Below, in pieces: positions 7,489 through 17,330 of a stretch of DNA of 44,756 nt; position 1 is the stretch's first letter, and each line of letters starts with the position of its first letter. The DNA is from Methylobacterium symbioticum (lineage in GTDB: Bacteria; Pseudomonadota; Alphaproteobacteria; Rhizobiales; Beijerinckiaceae), in assembly GCF_902141845.1 (NCBI RefSeq), contig NZ_CABFPH010000042.1, positions 1 through 44,756 on the forward strand, in the 5' to 3' direction. The notes under the pieces were generated by a model. It was not told the DNA's origin, ran no database searches, and saw only the letters and a program-made list of their open reading frames with translations. The translations under genes were made by a program, and so were the position numbers.

Positions 7489-8166
7489 GTGCGTCTGCTC
7501 GTCGTGGAGGATGACAAGGACATCAACCGGCAGGTCGTGGCCGCGCTGGAGGAGGCGGGCTACGTCGCCGACAAGGCCTATGACGGCGAGGAGGGCGGCT
7601 ATCTCGGCGAGAGCGAGCCCTACGACGCCATCATCCTCGACATGGGCCTGCCCAAGGCCGACGGCGTCAGCGTGCTGCAGAAGTGGCGCCGGGCCGGGGT
7701 GAAGACCCCCGTCATCATCCTCACCGCCCGCGACCGCTGGTCGGACAAGGTCGACGGCTTCGATGCCGGCGCGGACGACTACGTCACCAAGCCCTTCCAC
7801 ATGGAGGAGCTGATGGCGCGGGTGCGGGCGCTGCTGCGCCGCGCCGCCGGCCACGCCTCCAGCCAGATCTCCTGCGGACCCGTCACCCTCGACACCCGTT
7901 CGGGCAAGGTCTTCGTGGACGGCAACCAGGTGAAGCTGACGAGCCACGAGTACCGGCTGCTCTCCTACCTGATGCACCATACCGGCCGCGTGGTCTCCCG
8001 CGCCGAGCTCACCGAGCATCTCTACGACCAGGATTTCGACCGCGACTCGAACACGATCGAGGTCTTCGTCGGCCGCCTGCGCAAGAAGCTCGCGGTCGAC
8101 CTGATCCAGACCGTGCGGGGCCTGGGCTACCTCGTCGATCCGAACCAGCCCGCAGCGCGGGTGTGA
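7489..8166 (+). CDS. feuP: OmpR-family response regulator, FeuP-like
   Basis: A 225-residue regulator. The receiver domain spans residues 1-115, with acidic pocket E7-D8-D9, phosphoacceptor D51 (AIILDMGLPKADGV) and the switch region ILTARDRWSDKVDGFDAGAD with K106. The winged-helix DNA-binding domain spans residues ~128-220, with VKLTSHEYRLLSYLMHHTGR, RDSNTIEVFVGRLRKK and VRGLGYLV. Strong resemblance to my recollection of rhizobial FeuP, especially the RDRWSDK block, underlies the symbol. It starts with GTG 13 bases after the PepSY gene. The cognate kinase is not adjacent: nhaA and an antitoxin gene lie between. Confidence 0.8.
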   Translation: MRLLVVEDDKDINRQVVAALEEAGYVADKAYDGEEGGYLGESEPYDAIILDMGLPKADGVSVLQKWRRAGVKTPVIILTARDRWSDKVDGFDAGADDYVTKPFHMEELMARVRALLRRAAGHASSQISCGPVTLDTRSGKVFVDGNQVKLTSHEYRLLSYLMHHTGRVVSRAELTEHLYDQDFDRDSNTIEVFVGRLRKKLAVDLIQTVRGLGYLVDPNQPAARV

Positions 8167-8194
8167 GGGTTAGGCACCGGGGTCAAGACGCCAT

Positions 8195-8220
8195 CAGCTT
8201 AGCCGTGCGAATGGCTGCTG
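8195..8220 (+). terminator. Hairpin just after the regulator gene
   Basis: CAGC (8195-8198) and AGCC (8201-8204) pair with GGCT (8213-8216) and GCTG (8217-8220), a two-part stem with a 2-base bulge and an 8-base loop. It lies 28 bases after the regulator stop. No T-run follows, so termination is only a possibility; it could also be a boundary element of inserted DNA. Confidence 0.3.
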
Positions 8221-8275
8221 AGGGTGGGTAGCGGACCTCCGGCGAGACATCTGGGATCATGGGGGGTAGGTTGCG

Positions 8276-8371
8276 AGCGGCTGCCTTTGGTGCAATAGCC
8301 CGCCCCGGGTGCGCGGCCCGTGTCGGGTCGGCAGGTCTTTGCGTTGGTCGGGCCGCCAGCGGCGGAGACCT
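8276..8371 (+). promoter_or_regulatory. Structured nhaA leader with RBS-hiding hairpin, candidate ion riboswitch
   Basis: The nhaA Shine-Dalgarno (GGAG, 8364-8367) is locked in a hairpin: GGTC 8346-8349 pairs with GACC 8367-8370, and CCGCC 8353-8357 with GGCGG 8361-8365. A longer helix AGGTCT 8333-8338 / AGACCT 8366-8371 closes it. An alternative upstream helix CTGCC 8281-8285 / GGCAG 8330-8334 uses bases 8333-8334 and so excludes the closing helix. Such switching is typical of translational riboswitches. RNA motifs nhaA-I and nhaA-II, reported as lithium sensors, precede nhaA genes in alphaproteobacteria. I cannot confirm membership from primary sequence alone. Confidence 0.45.
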
Positions 8372-9562
<1,191 letters not shown>

Positions 9563-9668
9563 AGGACTGCTCAGGGTCGGGAGAGGATCTGCACACGGTC
9601 AAGCTGACGGAGTCCACATCCCCGAGACCGTCCCCGTTCGGTCCGTGAGATCGTTCAGCCCGTCCGCG

Positions 9669-9723
9669 CCTCATCTCGAACTGCTGCGTCAGCAGCCTCG
9701 GCAAGGGGCACCTCAGGATGAGG
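9669..9723 (+). repeat. Intergenic stem-loop element after nhaA
   Basis: CCTCATC (9669-9675) and GATGAGG (9717-9723) are perfect inverted arms enclosing a second perfect hairpin CTGCTG-CGT-CAGCAG (9681-9695). Read on the minus strand it begins CCTCATCCTGAGGTGC, a phrase I associate with intergenic repeats in Rhizobiales such as Bradyrhizobium. It overlaps the C-terminal end of the antitoxin-like gene on the minus strand by a few bases. Confidence 0.4.
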
Positions 9724-9898
9724 GCATGGGCGGGCTCGAAGGCTCGCCGGGCCCGCTCGACGACCGCGCGGCGGCCTCATCGTCATCGAGCTGATTGCGC
9801 ACGGCGATCCTGACCGCCGCCTCGGGCGTCACGCGACGGCGCTCGGCGAGCAGGCGGATCAGATGCTCCGTCTCCATGTCGTCGATCTTGAACGCCAT
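9713..9898 (-). CDS. VapB/Rv0623-like antitoxin, orphan
   Basis: A 61-residue protein starting MAFKIDDMETEHLIRLLAER, followed by RRVTPEAAVRIAVRNQL. This resembles the short PSK-type (Rv0623-like) VapB antitoxins, whose N-terminus usually reads as a ribbon-helix-helix-like start. The C-terminal 20 residues are a Ser/Pro/Gly run, possibly a degraded toxin-binding tail. A vapC PIN-domain toxin normally follows immediately; here the next sequence is the convergent end of nhaA. It is therefore an orphan or a remnant. Its upstream side faces the kinase gene on the other strand. Confidence 0.5.
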   Translation of the reverse strand: MAFKIDDMETEHLIRLLAERRRVTPEAAVRIAVRNQLDDDEAAARSSSGPGEPSSPPMPSS

Positions 9899-9996
9899 AG
9901 GCTGAGCGTCCCCGTCGGGCTGTCCCCACGATACCCCGAAACGGATCGACGCCCTATGCTTGCCTGCGCCGGTGCGCCCGCCTTACCCCCTCGCCC

Positions 9997-11415
9997 ATGA
10001 CCGCCTTCCTCCAGTTCCTCTCGCTCCGCCGCCGCTCCATCGCGGTGCGCCTCGCGGTCTCGGCCTTTCTGGCCTCGTCCGCGATCCTGCTCATCGCCGC
10101 CTGGATCCTGACGACCCTCTACCGGGAGAACACCGAGCGCGCCTTCGACAGCCGCCTGCTCGTCTTCGCCAACAACCTCGCCACCGACCTCGTCTCGCCG
10201 AGCGACCCGGAGAGCCGGTCCTTCTCGCTCGGCGACCCGCGCTTCGACCTGCCCTTGTCCGGCTGGTACTGGCAGGTCGGGCGGCCGGACGCGAAGCCGC
10301 GGGACCTGCGCACCTCGCGCTCGCTGGTCGGCGTGCCGCTGAAGCCGGCCACCAGCCCGGACGGGAAGGCCGGCATCGGCCAGATCCGCCAGGGCTACGG
10401 CGTCGCGCAGGACGAGCGCCCCCTGCGGATCATCGAGCGCGACGTCGACCTCGGCGAGGAGGGCCGCTACACCGTGCGGGTGGCGGGGCCGGCCGACGAG
10501 ATCGTCAACGACGTCGACCGTTTCCGCTTCTCCCTCTACGTCACCTTCGGCCTGCTCGGGCTGTCGCTCGCGCTCACCACGCTCCTTCAGATCCGCTTCG
10601 GCCTCGTGCCGCTCAAGAAGATGCGCGCGGCGCTCGGCGCCATCCGCCGCGGCGAGGCCGACCACATCAGCGGCACCTATCCGCGCGACATCGCCCCGGT
10701 CGCGAGCGAGGTGAACCTCCTGATCGAGACGAATCGTGAGATCCTGGAGCGGGCCCGCACCCAGGTCGGCAACCTCGCCCACGCCCTGAAGACCCCGCTC
10801 TCGATCATCGTCAACGAGGTCGGCGCGGCCGACGCGCCCGAGGATCTCGCCCAGAAGATCCGCGAGCAGGCCGGCGTGATGCGGGATCAGGTGAACTACT
10901 ATCTCGATCGCGCCCGGGCCGCTGCGCTTGCCGGCACGCTCGGCACCTCGACGGAGGTCGAGCCGGCGCTGGCCGGTCTGGTGCGCACCTTCGGCAAGAT
11001 CTACCGCGACAAGGACATCGCCTACGAGGTCCATGTGCCACCAGGCCTGCGCTTCCGCGGGGAACGCCAGGATTTCGAGGAGATGGTCGGCAACCTCGTG
11101 GACAACGCCTCGAAATGGGCCCACGGGCGCGTGGCGATCCGGGCCGAGGCCGTCTCGAAGGACGATTACCCGCATCTCGTGGTCTCGATCGAGGATGACG
11201 GGCCGGGCCTGCCGCCCGACGCGCGCAAGGCGGTGCTCGGGCGCGGCAAGCGCCTCGATGAATCGAAGCCAGGCTCGGGGCTCGGCCTGTCGATCGTCGC
11301 CGACCTCGCCGCCCTCTATCGCGGGCGCTTCAGCCTGGAAGAGGCGACCCTCGGCGGCCTGCGCGCCGTGCTGGAGGTTCCGGGTGACGCCTCGGCACCC
11401 GCGGCGGCGCATTGA
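9997..11415 (+). CDS. feuQ: PhoQ-type sensor histidine kinase, FeuQ-like
   Basis: A 472-residue kinase: TM1 at ~18-42 (FLASSAILLIAAWILTTLY), a periplasmic sensor at ~43-178, TM2 at ~179-199, HAMP at ~200-252, and H262 in the dimerisation helix (NLAHALKTPLSIIVNEV). The ATP-binding domain has N370 (VGNLVDNASKWA), the D400-G405 G1 box (IEDDGPGLP) and the G2 box at ~426-432 (GSGLGLSIVADL). The architecture and ALKTPL H-box match PhoQ/FeuQ kinases. It should phosphorylate the FeuP-like regulator although 1.8 kb of other DNA separates them. It probably has its own promoter in the 9899-9996 gap. Confidence 0.8.
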   Translation: MTAFLQFLSLRRRSIAVRLAVSAFLASSAILLIAAWILTTLYRENTERAFDSRLLVFANNLATDLVSPSDPESRSFSLGDPRFDLPLSGWYWQVGRPDAKPRDLRTSRSLVGVPLKPATSPDGKAGIGQIRQGYGVAQDERPLRIIERDVDLGEEGRYTVRVAGPADEIVNDVDRFRFSLYVTFGLLGLSLALTTLLQIRFGLVPLKKMRAALGAIRRGEADHISGTYPRDIAPVASEVNLLIETNREILERARTQVGNLAHALKTPLSIIVNEVGAADAPEDLAQKIREQAGVMRDQVNYYLDRARAAALAGTLGTSTEVEPALAGLVRTFGKIYRDKDIAYEVHVPPGLRFRGERQDFEEMVGNLVDNASKWAHGRVAIRAEAVSKDDYPHLVVSIEDDGPGLPPDARKAVLGRGKRLDESKPGSGLGLSIVADLAALYRGRFSLEEATLGGLRAVLEVPGDASAPAAAH

Positions 11416-11558
11416 GAGCACGGCCGCGACACCCGAAACGACACCCAAAGCGAGTGCGCCACGAAAGACACAACCACCACGAGAAGCACCGGGGCCGTCT
11501 TGCGCCGCCGTGCTTCGGCGGCGACCCTCGGTCCGAACGGCAATCGAGGGGGTTGCCC

Positions 11559-12764
11559 GTGCTGGGACCGGTTTCCGACATCCTGCTCGGCGGGATGCTC
11601 GCCTATGGCGCGGCGGCGCTCGCCGCCACCGGGCTGCTGCGCGCGCGGCTGATCCCGCAGCCATCCGCGTCCGTACCCGCCATCGACGGGCTGCGCGGCG
11701 TCCTCGCCCTGGCCGTGCTCGTCCACCATTTCGCGATCTGGCAGCAGGTGGCCCGCTCCGGCGTGCCGTGGGGGCCCCTCCCCGCCCTGATCCTCACCAA
11801 TCTCGGCGCGGGCGGCGTCGGCCTGTTCTTCATGGTCACGGGCTACGTCTTCTATCCCCGTATCCTGCAGGGCCTGCGCGCCCTCGACCTGCCGGGCCTG
11901 TATCTGACGCGGCTGTTCCGGATCTATCCGGCCCTCGTCGTCTCGGTGCTCCTCGTGGTCGCCCTGATCGCGGCCCGCCGCGGCCTCGCCGCCGCCGGCA
12001 GCCTCGGCCACGAGATCGACGCCGTTCTGACCTGGCTGACCTGCCAGGGCACGCCGCCGCTCCTCGGCGAGGCCGGCGCGGGTCAGATCAACGCCTTCGT
12101 GCTCTGGTCGCTCTGGTACGAGGGGCTGTTCTACCTCTTCGTGGTGCCCGTCTGCGCCGCGGCGATGGATGCGGTCCGCGGTCGCCTGCCGAGCTGGGCC
12201 GTGCCGGCCGCCCTGCTCGTCGGCGCCCTGCTGCTGCGCCCCCTCCTGAAGGGCGCGCTGCCCCTGGTGACCTATCTGCCGCTCTTCGCGGTCGGGATGC
12301 TCGCCCACGAGGTCGCGCAGCGCGAGCGCCTCGCCGCCCACCTGCGCGGCCGGGCCGCCGCCCTCGCCGGGCTCTGCGCCGTGACCCTCGCGCTCGCGAC
12401 CCAGGCCGTGCCCGGCAAGCCCGCGGCGCTGATTCTCTACGGCGCCTTCTTCCTCTGCGCCGCCTGCGGCAACGGCTTCGGCATCCTCCGCAGTGGGGCC
12501 GCGCAGGCGCTCGGCGCCTGCTCCTACGGGATCTACCTGCTGCACGGGCTGGTGCTGAGCCTGCTCTTCGTCGACCTCGCGGCCGTGACCGGCCGGATCG
12601 GGACGGCCTGGCTGCCGCTGCTGATCCCCGCCGCGGCGGTCGCGACGACCTTGCTCGCCGCCCTGGTCCACCGGCAGGTCGAGCTGCCCGGCATCCGGGC
12701 CGGCCGGGCCCTCAGCCGGCTCCGCATCCCTCGCTTGGTTCGGCTGCCCGCGCGGGCGGCCTGA
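11559..12764 (+). CDS. Acyltransferase-3 family integral membrane protein
   Basis: A 401-residue, roughly ten-helix membrane protein of the acyltransferase-3 (OafA/OpgC/NodX-type) superfamily. Such proteins transfer acetyl, succinyl or similar groups to cell-surface glycans. The diagnostic N-terminal motif is present (AIDGLRGVLALAVLVHHF), then FFMVTGYVFYPRIL and the C-terminal CSYGIYLLHGLVLSL. The GTG at 11559 is preferred because AGGGGG ends 6 bases upstream; the open frame extends to 11412 in low-complexity basic sequence that I regard as untranslated. It follows the FeuQ-like gene by 143 bases. FeuPQ controls cyclic-glucan export in rhizobia, so glucan decoration is a possible but unproven link. 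Confidence 0.75.
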   Translation: MLGPVSDILLGGMLAYGAAALAATGLLRARLIPQPSASVPAIDGLRGVLALAVLVHHFAIWQQVARSGVPWGPLPALILTNLGAGGVGLFFMVTGYVFYPRILQGLRALDLPGLYLTRLFRIYPALVVSVLLVVALIAARRGLAAAGSLGHEIDAVLTWLTCQGTPPLLGEAGAGQINAFVLWSLWYEGLFYLFVVPVCAAAMDAVRGRLPSWAVPAALLVGALLLRPLLKGALPLVTYLPLFAVGMLAHEVAQRERLAAHLRGRAAALAGLCAVTLALATQAVPGKPAALILYGAFFLCAACGNGFGILRSGAAQALGACSYGIYLLHGLVLSLLFVDLAAVTGRIGTAWLPLLIPAAAVATTLLAALVHRQVELPGIRAGRALSRLRIPRLVRLPARAA

Positions 12765-12766
12765 GT

Positions 12767-12823
12767 CGCGACGGAACGAAAAAGGGCGGCCCCGCTGGGA
12801 CCGCCCTTTTTCGTTCCGTCGCG
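12767..12823. terminator. Bidirectional intrinsic terminator with 23-bp perfect stem
   Basis: CGCGACGGAACGAAAAAGGGCGG (split across 12767-12789) pairs perfectly with 12801-12823, loop 12790-12800. The A5 and T5 runs inside the arms supply the U-tract in either direction. It lies between the convergent acyltransferase and rpmE genes and can serve both. Confidence 0.9.
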
Positions 12824-12834
12824 TGGCGCGGGCG

Positions 12835-13086
12835 TCAGCCGCGGCCGCGCAGGTTGCCGAAGCGCGAGGTGAAGCGCGAGACGCGGCCGCCGCGATCGAG
12901 CATCTTCTGCTCGCCGCCGGTCCAGGCCGGATGGGTGAGCGGGTCGATGTCGAGGTTCAGCGTGTCGCCTTCCTTGCCGTAGGTCGAGCGCGTCTTGTAC
13001 GAGCTGCCGTCCGTCATGACGACGTTGATGAAGTGGTAGTCGGGGTGCTCAGTCCCCTTGGCCTTCGCGGCCGCGTCCTTCGCCAT
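12835..13086 (-). CDS. rpmE: 50S ribosomal protein L31
   Basis: An 83-residue L31. After an alphaproteobacterial Lys/Ala-rich start it reads [20 protein letters not shown], then [13 protein letters not shown] and [16 protein letters not shown]. There is no CxxC pair, so it is the zinc-independent type. The ATG at 13086 is chosen because upstream in-frame sequence is not L31-like and GAGG lies close before it. It ends 12 bases from the shared terminator. Confidence 0.9.
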   Translation of the reverse strand: MAKDAAAKAKGTEHPDYHFINVVMTDGSSYKTRSTYGKEGDTLNLDIDPLTHPAWTGGEQKMLDRGGRVSRFTSRFGNLRGRG

Positions 13087-13175
13087 GATCCTCAGTCCTT
13101 CACCGGCCCCTGATTCGGGCGGGTGCCGCAGCCCCCGCCGCCTCACGGGGCGGACACCTGTTCGATTTTGGAATT

Positions 13176-13204
13176 GTTGCAATGAACCCGGAGTTCATGG
13201 CAAC
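13176..13204. promoter_or_regulatory. 29-bp imperfect palindrome between rpmE and ABC exporter
   Basis: GTTGCAATGAAC (13176-13187) and GTTCATGGCAAC (13193-13204) are inverted repeats with one mismatch around a CCGGA centre. It sits 90 bases upstream of rpmE and 142 bases upstream of the ABC exporter, which diverge. The size and symmetry suit a dimeric repressor operator (TetR/GntR-like) or a transcript hairpin. It matches neither the alphaproteobacterial LexA direct repeat nor the AT-rich Zur box I know. Confidence 0.45.
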
Positions 13205-13345
13205 GGCTCGTGCAACGCCGACCGGCCCGTCTCAGAGGCCCGCGGCCATTCAACACGCGCAATCGGATGAGGCCGCGCGTATACCGCAGGCTCCGTCCGC
13301 GAACAAGCGCGACGACGAGGGAACGACGGACGACGATGGAGCGTC

Positions 13346-15190
<1,845 letters not shown>

Positions 15191-15235
15191 ACACGGGACA
15201 TTGACAGGAGGAGGCCGAGGCGGCCACTTCGCCGC

Positions 15236-16267
15236 ATGACCGATCTCGACCTCGCCCGCTTTCCCCGCCTGCCGCTGCTCGGCCTTCCCACACCGATCGA
15301 GCCCCTGGCCGGGCTGACGCGGGAACTCGGCGCCGCGCTGAACGGCGTGCAGATCCTAGTGAAGCGGGACGACCTCGCGGGCTTCGGCGGCGGCGGCAAC
15401 AAGCTGCGCAAGCTCGAATTCCTGCTGGGCGCCGCGCGCGACAGCGGCGCCGACACGGTGATCACGGTCGGCGCCCTGCAATCGAACCATGCCCGGCTGA
15501 CCGCAGCGGCGGCGGCCCGCAACGGCCTGAAATGCGAGCTGTTCCTCACCCGCAGCGTGCCGCGCGAGGAGGCGGCCTATACGGGCAACGGCAACCGCTT
15601 CCTCGACGACCTGTTCGGCGCACAGGTCCACGAATTGCCGGGCGAGGCCGACAGCTTCGCGGCAGCCGAGGCGCGGGCGGACGCGCTGCGCGGCGAGGGC
15701 CGCACGGTCTACACCTTCCCCTCCGGCGGCTCGAGCCCGGTCGGCTGCCTCGGCTACGCGGCCTGCGCCGCCGAGATCATGGCCCAGGTCGAGGCCAAGG
15801 GCCTGGACCTGGCGCAGATCGTGGTGCCGAACGGAAGCGCCGGCACCCATGCCGGGCTCGTCGCGGGCCTGAAGGCCCTCGGCCGTGATCCGAAGCTCGC
15901 CAAGTCCTACGCCGTGCTCGCCGAGGAGGAGGCCGCCAAGGCCGAGGTGCTCGCCAAGGCGAACGCCACCCTCGACCTGCTTCAGCCGGGCACCCGGGTG
16001 GAGGCCGACGACATCCTGGTCGACGGGCATCCGCGCGGTCCGGGCTACGGCATCCCCACAGACGCCATGCGCGCCGCCGTGCGGCTGATGGCGCGTTCGG
16101 AGGGTATGCTGCTCGACCCGGTCTACAGCGGCAAGGCCTTCGGCGGCCTGCTGCGCGACGTGGCGGCCGGCCTCTATCCGCAGGGCTCGACGGTGCTGTT
16201 CGTGATGACCGGCGGCTCGCCCGGCCTGTTCGCCTATCCGGACGCCTTCAGCGACGCGGCGGGATAA
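15236..16267 (+). CDS. dcyD: D-cysteine desulfhydrase (PLP, ACC-deaminase family)
   Basis: A 343-residue fold-type II PLP enzyme. The cofactor lysine is K56 in FGGGGNKLRKLEFLLG, followed by GALQSNHARLTAAAAARNGL, FPSGGSSPVGCLGY and the C-terminal MTGGSPGLFAY. These follow D-cysteine desulfhydrase, which breaks D-cysteine into pyruvate, H2S and ammonia, more closely than true ACC deaminase (AcdS), whose N-terminus and GGVQSNHTR block differ. Substrate choice cannot be settled by eye. Its last 20 bases overlap the end of the convergent DUF423 gene. Confidence 0.78.
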   Translation: MTDLDLARFPRLPLLGLPTPIEPLAGLTRELGAALNGVQILVKRDDLAGFGGGGNKLRKLEFLLGAARDSGADTVITVGALQSNHARLTAAAAARNGLKCELFLTRSVPREEAAYTGNGNRFLDDLFGAQVHELPGEADSFAAAEARADALRGEGRTVYTFPSGGSSPVGCLGYAACAAEIMAQVEAKGLDLAQIVVPNGSAGTHAGLVAGLKALGRDPKLAKSYAVLAEEEAAKAEVLAKANATLDLLQPGTRVEADDILVDGHPRGPGYGIPTDAMRAAVRLMARSEGMLLDPVYSGKAFGGLLRDVAAGLYPQGSTVLFVMTGGSPGLFAYPDAFSDAAG

Positions 16268-16619
16268 GCACCGCCACGGCGGCCATGAGCCAGCCGAGCA
16301 TCAGCGCCGTGCCCCCCAGGGGCGCGGCCATCGGGAAGAGCGGCTGAGCCGCGAGCGCCCGCAGGGACAGGTCGCCGCTGAACAGGACGAGGCCGAGGAG
16401 CAGAAGCCCGGCAGCGATCCGCGTCCCGAGGCGGTGCGTCAGCCCGGCTCCGCCGAGCCCGACGAGCGCCAGGATCGCCGGGGCGTGGAAGAGCAGGAAC
16501 TGGGCCGCGGTCTTCAGCGCGTCGGTGCCGGCCCCGTGCGCCGCAGCGGCCGAGGCCGCGACGCCGAGACCGCCGGCGAGGGCGGCCAGCGCCAGGATCA
16601 GACGGTCGAGGCCGGTCAT
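16248..16619 (-). CDS. DUF423 small membrane protein (YgdD-like)
   Basis: A 123-residue protein with four hydrophobic helices typical of DUF423. It has an N-terminal helix with glycine-rich turns (ALAALAGGLGVAASAAAAHG), an FLLFHAPAILALVGL segment, a loop, VLFSGDLSLRALAAQPLFPM, then PLGGTALMLGWLMAAVAVL. Function is unknown. Its start overlaps the engB stop (ATGA-type, 16616-16619), so the two are translationally coupled. Confidence 0.82.
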   Translation of the reverse strand: MTGLDRLILALAALAGGLGVAASAAAAHGAGTDALKTAAQFLLFHAPAILALVGLGGAGLTHRLGTRIAAGLLLLGLVLFSGDLSLRALAAQPLFPMAAPLGGTALMLGWLMAAVAVLIPPRR

Positions 16620-17287
16620 CCGGCGCGCACGGGCAGACCGCGCTCCTCCAGGAGCTTGGCCACCGCCGCGCGCAGCTCGGGCACGCCGCGATCGTCGCGG
16701 CTCGAGGTGAGCAGGATCTGCGGGAAAGCGGCCGGGCGCTTGGCGAGTGCCGCCTCGATGCCGCGAAGCCGCGCCTCGACCTCGGATTTCTTGAGCGCGT
16801 CGCCCTTGGTCAGCACGATCTGGTAGCTCACCGCCGCCTTGTCCAAGCCGTCGAGCACGTCGGTGTCGAGGCTCTTGAGGCCGTGGCGGGCATCGATCAG
16901 CACGAAGACGCGGGCGAGGTTCGCCCGGCCTTTCAGGTAGGCGTGGATGAGATGCGTCCAGGCCTCGACCTTGGCCTTCTCGACCGCGGCGTAGCCGTAG
17001 CCCGGCATGTCCACCAGGCTGAGATGCTTGCCCACCTTGAAGAAGTTGAGCTGCTGCGTGCGCCCCGGCGTGTGCGAGGTGCGCGCCAGCGTGTTGCGGC
17101 CGGTGAGCGCGTTGATCAGGCTCGACTTGCCGACATTCGAGCGGCCGGCGAAGGCGATCTCGACATCCTCCATCGGCGGCAGCCGCTCGAGGGTCTGCGC
17201 CGCCGCGTAGAAGTCGGCATTGCCCGCGAAAAGCAGGCGGCCGGCCTCGACGAGGCCGGCCTCCCTGTCCTGATCCGTCTGGTCCAC
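16616..17287 (-). CDS. engB: Ribosome-biogenesis GTPase EngB/YihA/YsxC
   Basis: A 223-residue GTPase required for late 50S assembly. G1 is GRSNVGKS at 48-55, G3 is DMPGYGYA (the hallmark of this family), G4 is TKGD, and the G5 region is TSS. It lies downstream of yidC on the same strand, the usual alphaproteobacterial order rpmH-rnpA-yidC-engB. It overlaps the DUF423 start by four bases. Confidence 0.92.
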   Translation of the reverse strand: MDQTDQDREAGLVEAGRLLFAGNADFYAAAQTLERLPPMEDVEIAFAGRSNVGKSSLINALTGRNTLARTSHTPGRTQQLNFFKVGKHLSLVDMPGYGYAAVEKAKVEAWTHLIHAYLKGRANLARVFVLIDARHGLKSLDTDVLDGLDKAAVSYQIVLTKGDALKKSEVEARLRGIEAALAKRPAAFPQILLTSSRDDRGVPELRAAVAKLLEERGLPVRAG

Positions 17288-17330
17288 GGCGGTGTCGATC
17301 CCGTGCTCGGTCCGTCTCAGCTCTTGCCGA

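Noticed and set aside
10928..12982. A 684-codon plus-strand frame across the kinase and acyltransferase genes
   Set aside because: It runs through two real genes in another frame and has Arg/Pro-rich composition with no domain.
13176..13204. LexA or Zur box reading of the palindrome
   Set aside because: Alphaproteobacterial LexA sites are GTTC direct repeats spaced by 7, and Zur sites are AT-rich; neither matches.
15236..16267. ACC deaminase (AcdS) as identity for the PLP enzyme
   Set aside because: AcdS is common in Methylobacterium, but the GGGGNKLRKLEF and GALQSNHARLT blocks and the N-terminus are those of D-cysteine desulfhydrase.
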